DNA of 64,000 nt from the NCBI RefSeq assembly GCF_007750395.1, contig NZ_CP036281.1, positions 1,029,211 to 1,093,210 of the forward strand. The letters run 5' to 3'. The DNA comes from Polystyrenella longa (GTDB lineage: Bacteria; Planctomycetota; Planctomycetia; Planctomycetales; Planctomycetaceae). A program made the position numbers and the translations under genes. Positions 27,677-36,710 of the stretch are shown piece after piece. The stretch's first letter is position 1, and each line of letters opens with the position of its first letter. The notes beneath the pieces were generated by a model. It was given only the letters and a program-made list of their open reading frames with translations. It made no database searches and had not been told where the DNA came from.

Positions 27677-29377
27677 ATGGGATTAAATTCCGCCTTACAG
27701 ATGAGCTCGCGCTCATTAGAAATCTTTACGACTGGCATTCAAGTCGCGGGACAAAACGTCGCGAATGCCAATACGCCCGGGTACGTCCGTGAAGAAATCT
27801 TACTCGAACCAGCAAATCCATACCGGCAGGGTTCACTTGTTCTGGGTACGGGTGCCAAAATCGGTGGTGTCCGGCAGTCGATAGATCTTTTCCTCGAGAA
27901 AAGACTTCACAATGCAAATTCGGACTATGCCGCCGCCGATGCCACCCGGTTGATTTACGAACAACTTCAGGCAGAAATCAATGAACTCGGTTCTAATGAC
28001 TTGTCGACCAAGCTCAATGAATTCGTTGCTGCCCTCGATGAGGCAACCAATCAGCCCGATTCCGCTGCTCTGCGTTCTCTCGTTGCTGTTCGAGGGGAGA
28101 CATTGGCAAACGATATTGTCGCCCTGCGTGATCGCGTGAATTCGCTCCGATCGGCACAGAGCGTCAAAGTGGAATCACTGACTGAAGAAGCAAATCAACT
28201 GATCAATGAAATCGCTCACCTCAATCCGCAAATTACGAAACTCGAAGCTTCAGGGCTGCTGCAAAGTGACGCCGGTGCGCTCCGTACGCAACGATACAAC
28301 GCTTTGAACAGGCTGTCTGAAATCGTTCCCATTAAATTTCAGGAACGCTCCGATGGCTCCGTCGATGTTTACTCGGGAACGAATTACCTGATTCTCACCG
28401 GCCATACTCAACAGCTGGAACTGGAAGCGCGGGGAGACCGTCAAGTTGTCATCCACGATGTGAGTCTTTCCGAAACTGATGCGTTAATCAATGGTTCCGG
28501 TGGCGAACTTCAAGGCGTCATTCAGGGAAGAGATGAAGTCATTGGAGCCTTCATCGATCAACTCGATCAATTGACGTCGAGTTTCATCTTTGAGTTCAAC
28601 AAGATACACAGTTCGGGAGAAGGGCTGAGTGGTTACACTGAAATTGAATCGTTCAATGGTGTGGATGATACCTCGGCAGCATTGAATAGCGATGAGGCCG
28701 GTCTCTTCTTTGAGGTCGAGCATGGTAGCTTTCAATTAAAAGTGACGAATGCATTAACAGGCATCACACAGACGACTAATATCGCGATTGATCTGGACGG
28801 CGTGGGAACCGATACGTCGCTGGATTCTCTTCAAGCTTCGCTGGACGCCGTCGGTAATATCTCTGCGTCGATCAGCACCGATGGTCACCTGCAGTTGAAT
28901 GCAGCGGACGGATATGAGATCAAATTCGGAAATGACACGAGTGGTGTGCTGGCTTCGCTGGGGATCAATACCTTCTTTACTGGTACTGATACCTCGAACT
29001 TGAAGATCAACGAGATCGTCAAGAATGATCAGAACTTCCTAGCGACAGGGCGGGGCGGAGGTCCGGCCGACAACTCGAACATGCTCTCCTTATCCGGAAT
29101 TCTGGATAAAGGCCTGACTGGTCTGAATGGGAGTTCGATTAATCAGTTCTACGACACCACGATTACTAACATTGCCCAGAAGACTGCCGCCACGGCGACT
29201 CTCGCTTCCGGAACAGAAGCCTACCGGGGTGGATTACAGAATCAGAGAGAGCAGTTCTCGGGAGTCAGTCTGGACGAAGAAGCGATCAAGATTATGAACT
29301 TCCAAAACTCCTATCAGGCAGCCGCTCGACTTGTCACGATCATTGATGAACTTTATAGCGTCCTCTTAAACATGTGA
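27677..29377 (+). CDS. flgK: Flagellar hook-associated protein FlgK
   Basis: First hook-filament junction protein. The 566-residue product begins with the family signature (SALQMSSRSLEIFTTGIQVA, GQNVANANTPGYVREEI) and continues into LQAEINELGSNDLSTKLNEF. The C terminus (VSLDEEAIKIMNFQNSYQAA) is the typical axial coiled-coil end. Around residues 350-440 there is a hook-IN-like inserted domain. GGGGAGGAAC lies upstream of the ATG, a strong ribosome binding site. flgL follows by 75 bp. Confidence 0.95.
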   Translation: MGLNSALQMSSRSLEIFTTGIQVAGQNVANANTPGYVREEILLEPANPYRQGSLVLGTGAKIGGVRQSIDLFLEKRLHNANSDYAAADATRLIYEQLQAEINELGSNDLSTKLNEFVAALDEATNQPDSAALRSLVAVRGETLANDIVALRDRVNSLRSAQSVKVESLTEEANQLINEIAHLNPQITKLEASGLLQSDAGALRTQRYNALNRLSEIVPIKFQERSDGSVDVYSGTNYLILTGHTQQLELEARGDRQVVIHDVSLSETDALINGSGGELQGVIQGRDEVIGAFIDQLDQLTSSFIFEFNKIHSSGEGLSGYTEIESFNGVDDTSAALNSDEAGLFFEVEHGSFQLKVTNALTGITQTTNIAIDLDGVGTDTSLDSLQASLDAVGNISASISTDGHLQLNAADGYEIKFGNDTSGVLASLGINTFFTGTDTSNLKINEIVKNDQNFLATGRGGGPADNSNMLSLSGILDKGLTGLNGSSINQFYDTTITNIAQKTAATATLASGTEAYRGGLQNQREQFSGVSLDEEAIKIMNFQNSYQAAARLVTIIDELYSVLLNM

Positions 29378-29452
29378 TTTTAGTCAGTTATGTCGTTCCC
29401 AGTTTTAAAATGATCTGGGAGTAATTATCGTTATCCCTTCAGGATGCAGACA

Positions 29453-31378
29453 ATGAGTATCGGTCCTATTCTTAGCGGTCGTTTACCGGGATCGCTTGCG
29501 ACCAGACAGTTGCAGTCCGATATAGCTTCGGCGAATCAATTGATTTACCGCATGCAAAATCAGGTTGCGACGGGTCAAAAATACTTTCTGCCTTCTGAAG
29601 CACCCGCCTCGGCCATCCGTACGATGGGATTACAGAAGCAGTTGGAGCGTAATGTACAGATCCAGAAGAACATCAACACGGATCTCTCGTTCCTCGAAGT
29701 TTCTGAATCTTCTTTGGGTACAGTGAATGAAGCATTAAACAGAGCGAAGTCGTATATCATCTCTGGTTTGGGTGCTGCATCAAGTCCAGCAGAAAAACAG
29801 GCGATGGCAACAGAGCTCTCGTCGTTAATCACCGCATCACTCAACTCGGCCAATGCGACCCACAGCGGACGTTATCTCTTCGGAGGAAGCGAAACCGGGG
29901 CGCCTCCATTTCAGACACGGGTCGATGGATCTGTTGTTTATAATGGTGATGAATTTAACATCAATTCGACTATCGGAGTCGGCTTTCTTGAAGCCAACAA
30001 CGTGAACGGGAACGACGCGTTCCAGGCTTTCACTGATCCCATCACGAGTGACATCAATCCAGCCCTGACCAACCAGTCCCGTGTGGAAGACTTCCTTGGT
30101 GGACGAGGGGTGAAACTGGGTCGGGTGCAGCTGACGCTGGATAACGGAGGAACACCGCAGACGGCGACGGTTGATCTGTCCAAGGCCGAAACGGTTGCCG
30201 ACATTGAAGCCTTACTGGAAAACGCGTTCGCCGGTGGACCGCTGACGTTGGATGTCGATATTGATCCATCCACCTCCAGCGGTCTCAGACTTACACCCTC
30301 GGCAGGTACCGTCTCCGTAAGTGATATCACCGGTAGTTACGTCGCCCGCGATCTGGGAATCGCCAGTGCAGCCACCGCGCAGGTGACAGGGAGTAATCTG
30401 AATCCGGCAGTGACATTAAACACGGAACTGGCTTCGCTGAATGGCGGGGCGGGCATTGGATCGGTTTCCGGAACGGGATTGCAAATCAAACTGGGAGCCG
30501 AAACAGCCACTATCGATTTGAATGGACTTACCACTGTCGAAGATCTCTTCAATGCGATTAAAGGGACTGGTCTCGATCTCGATACGGACATCAACAGCGC
30601 GGGCAACGGAATTGCCATACGTAGTCGCCGTAGTGGGGCTGATTTCTCTATTGGAGAAAATGGAGGCACGAACGCAACCGCCCTGGGTATCCGCACATTC
30701 TCGGCCTCAACCAAGCTAACGAGCCTGAATCACAATACGGGGGTGAATGTCGATGGCGATGTCGATCTGCAGATTACCCGCCGCGACGGAACGGATATCG
30801 AAATCGATCTAGCCGGCACAAAAACCGTGCAGGATGTGTTGGATGCCATTAATGCTGTGGACCCTGGAAATCTGGTTGCCTCTTTGAATTCGACTGGCAA
30901 CGGTATTTCTATCACAGACAATTCTGGCACGGGGCCGTTCGTAATTCCGGACAGTTCATTGTCTGTGGGTTTAGGAATAAATGGAACCGAATCGGGAACG
31001 GATAACACGGTTGCCCTCGTCGGATCGGATCCTAATCCGCAGGATACCGAAGGGACCTTCTCCATTCTGGTCGGCATCCAGCGGGCCTTGGCTGCGGGTG
31101 ACGATATCGAATTGAACCGGTTAGGGGCCATCATTGATGGCGAAATCGAACGTTTCACTTTGGTTCGTAGTGAGATTGGTTCGCGATTGCAGTCGCTGGA
31201 GAACGAAGCCAGCCGATTGGAAGATCATCGGATCAGCCTCGAAGAAACTCTGTCAGATGAATTCGATACCGACATCGCCGAGATCATTACGAATCTCCAG
31301 TACACCCAGACGGTGTTACAGGCGACGCTCCAGATTGCCGCGTCTCTCCAACAGTTGAACCTGTTCAACATGCTTTGA
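29453..31378 (+). CDS. flgL: Flagellar hook-associated protein FlgL with tandem internal repeats
   Basis: Second hook-filament junction protein, flagellin-related. The 641-residue product has the flagellin-type N domain (RQLQSDIASANQLIYRMQNQ, VATGQKYFLPSEAP) and C domain (EIITNLQYTQTVLQATLQIA). Between them, at about 215-300, 329-420 and 424-510, are three copies of a hook-IN-type domain, e.g. TVEDLFNAIKGTGLDLDTDI and TVQDVLDAINAVDPGNLVAS, each ending in a GNGIxI strand. Typical FlgL has 300-420 residues. A start at 29444 is possible, but the ATG at 29453 is better placed from CAGGA. This is the last flagellar gene of the cluster. Confidence 0.92.
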   Translation: MSIGPILSGRLPGSLATRQLQSDIASANQLIYRMQNQVATGQKYFLPSEAPASAIRTMGLQKQLERNVQIQKNINTDLSFLEVSESSLGTVNEALNRAKSYIISGLGAASSPAEKQAMATELSSLITASLNSANATHSGRYLFGGSETGAPPFQTRVDGSVVYNGDEFNINSTIGVGFLEANNVNGNDAFQAFTDPITSDINPALTNQSRVEDFLGGRGVKLGRVQLTLDNGGTPQTATVDLSKAETVADIEALLENAFAGGPLTLDVDIDPSTSSGLRLTPSAGTVSVSDITGSYVARDLGIASAATAQVTGSNLNPAVTLNTELASLNGGAGIGSVSGTGLQIKLGAETATIDLNGLTTVEDLFNAIKGTGLDLDTDINSAGNGIAIRSRRSGADFSIGENGGTNATALGIRTFSASTKLTSLNHNTGVNVDGDVDLQITRRDGTDIEIDLAGTKTVQDVLDAINAVDPGNLVASLNSTGNGISITDNSGTGPFVIPDSSLSVGLGINGTESGTDNTVALVGSDPNPQDTEGTFSILVGIQRALAAGDDIELNRLGAIIDGEIERFTLVRSEIGSRLQSLENEASRLEDHRISLEETLSDEFDTDIAEIITNLQYTQTVLQATLQIAASLQQLNLFNML

Positions 31379-31396
31379 GAACGACAGGCTTTCTGC

Positions 31397-31425
31397 TTGA
31401 TTTACGGAATTCGCGGCGCTACAAT
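31397..31425 (+). promoter_or_regulatory. Sigma-70-type promoter of the leucine-rich-repeat gene
   Basis: TTGATT at 31397-31402 and TACAAT at 31420-31425, with the ideal 17-bp spacing, 49 bp before the start codon. This marks the start of a new unit after the flagellar cluster. Confidence 0.6.
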
Positions 31426-31473
31426 ACGGACTGCTAAAAAAACATCCTCAGTGTCCGTAGGTGAGCATCTCAT

Positions 31474-33435
31474 ATGAAGCGAATTCTGAACCGCCACATT
31501 CTCTGGTCATCCTTGATTATATTGTCAATCATCGCTGGCGGCATCATTCGCATAAAACATCATGAGATCGCCCAGTCGGACTTCCGGGAACTGAACCCAG
31601 ATGTCTCGCTGCATCGAGAACTTGTCGCTCCAGATTGGTTAATCAAAACAATACCTGAAGGGACTCTCCGTTGGTTGGGTTACGAAAAGATCACGGAGAT
31701 AAGGGTTCCCAACGACGCCAAGTTTATAAAGGTCTACGAACTGTTTGATCTGGGAAATGTTCGCTTTGCTCACTTAGCGAACTCAGAGGTTACCGATGAC
31801 TCTATGCCCTATATTACTGAAATGTCGGAACTGAAATCGCTCTATCTGGATGGGGCTGAAGTTACCGATGCCGCGATTCCTTACATCGCTCAATTAGATG
31901 AACTTGAAGAACTCTCCCTCTGCGCGACGAAAATCACGGGCGTCGGGCTGAGTCTCTTCAAGGAAGGCCACACGCCGCAGAAAATTACGATCGATGAGCG
32001 ATTCGAATTGCACGAAACATGGAAGTCGCTCACTCAATTGCCTCCGCTGGCACTGATCGATCCGAGCGGAGGTTTCGGAGCCGATGCCACACTGACCGAC
32101 GAAGATCTGGAGTTAATACAGACTCCTCTGTTGATGAAGTATCTTCCTTGTAAGGAGCTCGTCGTCAGCGACAGTGGTATGAGTCATCTGCGGAATCTGC
32201 CCAACTTGATCGGACTAACTCTGAGAAGTAGCACTAAAGGGGCGATTACCGATGCCGGAATGAAGAACCTGAAAAATCATACCTGGCTCACAAGTATGTC
32301 TCTGAAAGAGGTCAATCTTTCGGACGCCGGAATGAAAGTGTTCGATACGTTACCGGCGTTGCAGTATTTCGAGCTGAGTAACCCGGTTCATGCCGAGAAG
32401 CTTACCGCGGAAGGCTGGAATCATCTGCGGAAATGTCAAGAATTGAATAACTTACGTCTGGAGGGAGTGCGTTTGGATTCCGGGGAGTTCGAGAGTCTTT
32501 CTCGAATACCTTTGCTGAATAGAATTTGGCTCAAAAACTGCACTCTCACAGAGAATACATTAGCATCATTATCTCAATTTCAAGGTTTGGAAACCCTCCA
32601 ATTTGATAACATGGAGCTATCCGACCTGCAGTTACAAAAAGTGATTAATTGCCCAACGCTGAAAACTCTATCGCTATGGAAATGCGATTTTAATGAATCG
32701 GAGTTACTCGCACTTCGGAATCATAAGAGCCTGGAAACACTTCAATTGAAAGGGGGCACCGTCTCTCCAGAACTGCTGCAAACGTTATCAACGATTCCGA
32801 GACTTTCCAGAATTGCGCTCATTAATTGTGAGTTAGACCGGGAGGGTATTCAGTATCTTGGACAAATGAAAAAGTGCCTACACCTCGCGTTAGAGGGTTC
32901 GAATATTGAAGATGATGATCTGGATTTCCTGACTGGAATCCCGACATTGCAAGACTTGAACCTGTCCCAGACAGCCGTGACGAATGCGGGAATGAAATCG
33001 ATCACGAAGCACCCCCATCTTCAAAGCTTATCGTTGGCCGGAACGAAAATTACCGACGAAGGGGTGATGGTTCTGGCCGATGCGGGTATATCTTTTCTTC
33101 ATTTGGATCTTGCGGGAACCAGGATTACCGATGAATCAATGTCACTCATGCCTCAATTAACAATGCGGGGAATGTACAAGCTTAATTTGGCTGACACAGC
33201 AATTACGGACGCGGGAATCAAATCATTTGTAAGCACTCCGACGAACGAAACGTACGTAAGGTTAACTTTCTCCGGCACACAGATCACGGCGGCATCGATT
33301 GAGGATTTAAATTCACTCGACTTCCGTGTATTGGAAATTCAAAACACACGGATCAACAGTGAAGACGCTGGTGAAATTAGCCGTCAAAAGGGTGTGAGAA
33401 TGGATGGAACTATGATCCGTCAGGTCAAATATTAA
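31474..33435 (+). CDS. Membrane-anchored leucine-rich-repeat protein
   Basis: A 653-residue protein with one N-terminal membrane segment (about 9-27) and then leucine-rich repeats to the end. The repeats are about 24 residues, of the type LxSLxLxGxxITDxGMxxL (for example LQDLNLSQTAVTNAGMKSIT and HLQSLSLAGTKITDEGVMVL), the class common in planctomycete cell-surface proteins. The repeats probably sit outside the cytoplasmic membrane and bind protein; no partner can be named. The stop at 33435 directly abuts the stop of the convergent msrB at 33436. Confidence 0.82.
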   Translation: MKRILNRHILWSSLIILSIIAGGIIRIKHHEIAQSDFRELNPDVSLHRELVAPDWLIKTIPEGTLRWLGYEKITEIRVPNDAKFIKVYELFDLGNVRFAHLANSEVTDDSMPYITEMSELKSLYLDGAEVTDAAIPYIAQLDELEELSLCATKITGVGLSLFKEGHTPQKITIDERFELHETWKSLTQLPPLALIDPSGGFGADATLTDEDLELIQTPLLMKYLPCKELVVSDSGMSHLRNLPNLIGLTLRSSTKGAITDAGMKNLKNHTWLTSMSLKEVNLSDAGMKVFDTLPALQYFELSNPVHAEKLTAEGWNHLRKCQELNNLRLEGVRLDSGEFESLSRIPLLNRIWLKNCTLTENTLASLSQFQGLETLQFDNMELSDLQLQKVINCPTLKTLSLWKCDFNESELLALRNHKSLETLQLKGGTVSPELLQTLSTIPRLSRIALINCELDREGIQYLGQMKKCLHLALEGSNIEDDDLDFLTGIPTLQDLNLSQTAVTNAGMKSITKHPHLQSLSLAGTKITDEGVMVLADAGISFLHLDLAGTRITDESMSLMPQLTMRGMYKLNLADTAITDAGIKSFVSTPTNETYVRLTFSGTQITAASIEDLNSLDFRVLEIQNTRINSEDAGEISRQKGVRMDGTMIRQVKY

Positions 33436-33999
33436 TCACTCCGCTTTTTCGTCTTGCGATTTAAACTTCAATGCAGCGGAATTCATGCAATAGCGCAGAT
33501 GAGTCGGTTCGGGACCGTCGTTGAAGACGTGACCCAGGTGAGCCTCGCAGCGGGCACAGACGATTTCGGTTCGCTTCATGAACCAGGTATCGTCCGAGAC
33601 TTCAGTGACGTACTCCGCTCGAATCGGTTGCCAGAAGCTAGGCCAGCCTGTACCGGAATCGTATTTCGTTTTGGAGTCGAACAGGGGCAGCTCGCAACAG
33701 ACGCATTGATAATTCCCTTTCTCTTTGTTGTCATGATACTCGCCAGAAAAGGCGACTTCCGTCCCTTTCTCCCGCGTGACATGATATTGCTCTTCCGTCA
33801 GTTGCTCTTTCCACTCGGATTCACTTTTCGTGATCTTCTTGAGGTCGATGCTATCTGTGTCGACCGTTTCTCCTTCGGAGGAAGTCGTGGAGAGCACCGT
33901 CCGCGTGGATTCCACTCCCGGAGACGAAGAGTAACATCCCACGAGTCCAATTCCGACGAGCATTAAACCAGCAGCGATTCCATAGGTGGTTTTAATCAT
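33436..33999 (-). CDS. msrB: Lipoprotein peptide-methionine (R)-S-oxide reductase MsrB
   Basis: Repairs oxidised methionine (R-sulfoxide form) in envelope proteins. The 187-residue product starts with a lipoprotein signal ([22 protein letters not shown], lipobox LVGC), then a Ser/Thr-rich spacer and a complete MsrB domain: two CxxC zinc pairs (CVCC, CARC), [22 protein letters not shown] and the catalytic cysteine in [10 protein letters not shown] longer start at 34116 is open, but the ATG at 33999 gives the correct lipoprotein signal. It is divergent from the cupredoxin-like gene at 34330. Confidence 0.93.
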   Translation of the reverse strand: MIKTTYGIAAGLMLVGIGLVGCYSSSPGVESTRTVLSTTSSEGETVDTDSIDLKKITKSESEWKEQLTEEQYHVTREKGTEVAFSGEYHDNKEKGNYQCVCCELPLFDSKTKYDSGTGWPSFWQPIRAEYVTEVSDDTWFMKRTEIVCARCEAHLGHVFNDGPEPTHLRYCMNSAALKFKSQDEKAE

Positions 34000-34329
34000 A
34001 GTAGTAGGGGCGAAGTTCTCGCCTTCTTCCGTGAGAAACAGGATTGATTGAAGAGGATCCGTAGAATGTTTACTCCGCTCACATCCTTTGAAGGGAGGGG
34101 AGTTTCCAACAGTCATTTTAGACAGAAAATAGCGGACAGACCATACTCTGCCACTCGGGTTCTCGCAGAACTCTTTTGAGAGAGGCGAATCAAGTCACTT
34201 TTCATTGCCTTCCCAGCAGATTATCGTAGGAGAACACATTGCCTTCCTGTCCGAGACTTTTCGTCCGGATCCGGGGCTTCAGTAGTCCCAACGAGTAGTC
34301 GGATTCAGGTCGTAAAAGGATATTTTCTG
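34000..34329. other. Divergent intergenic region msrB / cupredoxin-like gene
   Basis: About 330 bp that must hold the promoters of two divergent genes. No well-spaced -35/-10 pair was identified by eye, and no gene is supported within it. Confidence 0.35.
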
Positions 34330-35139
34330 TTGAAATTGTCAGCCATTATTAAGCTTTTATTCGTGTTCAGCCTCTGTTTAAGTGGGGGGTTGGTGGCCGA
34401 TTCTGCCTTTGGAGACGAACCGTCCTGGGGAAACTTCAAAGGGAGGTTTGTTTATCAAGGGGATTTTCCTGAAACTGAAGAACTGGTCTTAAACAAAGAC
34501 ATCGAATACTGTGCCCCGCGCGAACCCAAGTCAGAAAAACTGATCGTCAACAAAGAGAATATGGGCCTTTCGAATGTCGTGATCTACCTCTATCAGAAAC
34601 GGGACGAACCGGCTCCTCCCATTCATCCGGACTATCAGGAGACCGCTGAGGAAAAGGTGCTGATCGATAATATTGACTGTACTTTCAAACCACATGTCTC
34701 AATGTTGCGTACTTCACAAACATTGAAGATTACCAACAGCGACGATGTCGCTCATAATACTGCTGCCTTTCTAAACCGCAACAATCCGTTCAACGCCGTC
34801 ACCCCGATTGGCGACACCGTGCTCAAAAACCTGGAGCAGGGCGAACGATTGCCGGTGCAGATCAGTTGCTCAATCCATCCCTGGATGCAAGGATGGTTAC
34901 TCGTTCAGGAGCATCCTTACATGGCGGTTTCCGACGCAGATGGTAATTTTGAAATCAAAAACCTGCCCGCCGGCGAGTGGACTTTTCAATTCTGGCACGA
35001 GTCTGCCGGCTACGTGGCCGACGTGACCATCGATGATCAACCCGTCGAATGGAAGCGAGGTCGCCTGACGACCACAATCTCGGAAGAGACCTACGATCTC
35101 GGTACCGTTAACGTCGCCGCTGAAAAATTCGGTCGTTAG
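34330..35139 (+). CDS. Exported cupredoxin-like protein with carboxypeptidase-regulatory-like domain
   Basis: A 269-residue secreted protein with a signal peptide (about 1-28, ending ADSAFGDE), a cupredoxin-like domain (about 75-195) and a beta-sandwich domain (about 197-245, VSDADGNFEIKNLPAGEWTF). Likely copper ligands are His in SDDVAHNTAAF and the Cys-His pair with Met in CSIHPWM, the order expected for a blue-copper site. This resembles proteins annotated as methylamine utilisation or plastocyanin-like in planctomycetes. Electron transfer is inferred; the partner is unknown. The start is TTG at 34330. Confidence 0.72.
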   Translation: MKLSAIIKLLFVFSLCLSGGLVADSAFGDEPSWGNFKGRFVYQGDFPETEELVLNKDIEYCAPREPKSEKLIVNKENMGLSNVVIYLYQKRDEPAPPIHPDYQETAEEKVLIDNIDCTFKPHVSMLRTSQTLKITNSDDVAHNTAAFLNRNNPFNAVTPIGDTVLKNLEQGERLPVQISCSIHPWMQGWLLVQEHPYMAVSDADGNFEIKNLPAGEWTFQFWHESAGYVADVTIDDQPVEWKRGRLTTTISEETYDLGTVNVAAEKFGR

Positions 35140-35154
35140 ACAACTTATCATTTT

Positions 35155-35198
35155 AAAATAGATGGCTGGTCGGCATAGCTCGACAGTCTATTTTCAAT
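35155..35198 (+). terminator. Probable terminator after the cupredoxin-like gene
   Basis: AAAATAGA (35155-35162) pairs with TCTATTTT (35187-35194), with an inner stem CTG-TCG / CGACAG. The T tract is interrupted, so strength is uncertain. It separates the gene from the downstream dehydrogenase. Confidence 0.55.
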
Positions 35199-35240
35199 AT
35201 TTCCTGTTACAGCACTACTTATAAGCAAGAGACCTCATCC

Positions 35241-36422
35241 ATGAAATTACTTAGTACCTGCTTCGCGCTGCTCACTCTGGTCCTCGGAATGGGGACGATG
35301 AATGCCGCAGAGATCGATACCACTCCCCTGGCGATCAAACCGGTCCGCGTCTTCTCCGAAATCATGGTCGACCGACCTATCGTCGTGACTTATGCCAACG
35401 ATGGCACTGACCGCGTTTTCGTGGCGTCGCAAAAAGGGAAGATTCACGTCTTCGAAAATGATGCCGATGTGGAAGAGGACGACATCTTCTTTGACCTGAC
35501 CAGCAAAGTGGTTTACAACGACGATAAAAACGAAGAAGGACTGCTCGGTTTCGCCTTCCATCCTAATTACAAAGAGACGGGCGAAATCTTCATCTACTAC
35601 ACGACGACCGACGCCCCGAATACTTCCGTCATTTCGAAGTTTAAAGTCTCTGCTGACGATCCGGGTAAAATTGATCCCGCATCCGAAGTCGAAATCTGGC
35701 GTCTGCCCCAACCTTACTGGAACCACAATGGCGGAACGATTGCCTTCGGTCCCGACGGGTATCTGTACATCGGCCTGGGTGATGGGGGCAAAGGGGGAGA
35801 CCCTCACAAAAACGGTCAGAATCTCGGAACCTGGCTCGGTTCTATTCTGCGAATTGATGTCGATAAAACCAGCGGCAAGAAAGAGTATTCTATTCCTAAG
35901 GACAACCCCTTCATCAATACCAATGGGGCCAAACCTGAAATTTACGCCTATGGTTTACGTAACGTCTGGCGTTTGGCGTTCGACCGGAAGACCGGCGTGT
36001 GCTGGGCCGGCGATGTCGGTCAGAACCTGTGGGAAGAGATCGATATCATCGTTAAAGGTGGCAACTACGGTTGGAACGATCGGGAAGGGATGCATCAGTA
36101 TGAGAACAGTGGAGTTGATGCGAACGATGAAATGATCGAACCGATCTGGGAATACCATCACGACATCGGCAAATCGATCACTGGTGGATTAGTCTATCGC
36201 GGAACCAAGCTGCCCGAACTGGAAGGGGCCTACATCTACGCCGATTACGTGACTGGTAAAATTTGGGCTTTGTGGTACGACTTCGATAAGAAAGAAGTCG
36301 TTGCTAACCGCGAAATCCAAAGCGAAAACCTGCCCATCATGTCTTTCGGCGATGACGCCGCCGGCGAGATCTACTTCACCACCCCCTTCGGTGCGATGTA
36401 CACGTTCGAAAAAGCGGAATAA
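35241..36422 (+). CDS. Exported glucose/sorbosone dehydrogenase family protein (PQQ-dependent type)
   Basis: A 393-residue secreted beta-propeller of the soluble glucose dehydrogenase (GSDH) family, which oxidises aldose sugars with pyrroloquinoline quinone. Visible are a signal peptide (1-22, ending MNAAE), EEGLLGFAFHPNYKETGEIF, HNGGTIAFGPDGYLYIGLGD with the catalytic-type His, AYGLRNVWRLAFDRKTG, and WAGDVGQNLWEEIDIIVKGG followed by NYGW. These are core motifs of the family. The natural substrate cannot be told. It is followed by a terminator, so it is probably monocistronic. Confidence 0.9.
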   Translation: MKLLSTCFALLTLVLGMGTMNAAEIDTTPLAIKPVRVFSEIMVDRPIVVTYANDGTDRVFVASQKGKIHVFENDADVEEDDIFFDLTSKVVYNDDKNEEGLLGFAFHPNYKETGEIFIYYTTTDAPNTSVISKFKVSADDPGKIDPASEVEIWRLPQPYWNHNGGTIAFGPDGYLYIGLGDGGKGGDPHKNGQNLGTWLGSILRIDVDKTSGKKEYSIPKDNPFINTNGAKPEIYAYGLRNVWRLAFDRKTGVCWAGDVGQNLWEEIDIIVKGGNYGWNDREGMHQYENSGVDANDEMIEPIWEYHHDIGKSITGGLVYRGTKLPELEGAYIYADYVTGKIWALWYDFDKKEVVANREIQSENLPIMSFGDDAAGEIYFTTPFGAMYTFEKAE

Positions 36423-36452
36423 CCAACAACAGAGTTAAATATCATCTCAATT

Positions 36453-36490
36453 AAAAACCGCAACGAGCAATAGTTCGTCGCGGTTTTTTT
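36453..36490 (+). terminator. Intrinsic terminator after the dehydrogenase gene
   Basis: AAAAACCGC pairs with GCGGTTTTT around an inner ACGA/TCGT stem and is followed by seven T. It lies about 30 bp after the stop codon. Confidence 0.88.
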
Positions 36491-36710
36491 GTTGTTTAAA
36501 CCACTAAGTCAGGAAGGGCACGAAGCATCAAAGGTGAAAAGTTAGATTACACAAGCATTCTAATATGAAGGTACAAATGAAATGGAAAAAGAGTGTAGGA
36601 ACCGGTAGATATGGTCTACAACCTGAGTGTTTCAAAAGTTGCGCTGGGGGGCTGTTGTATCAGCGTCGAATCAATCGTATACCCGACAACAGAAATAAAG
36701 AAAGCTGGGC

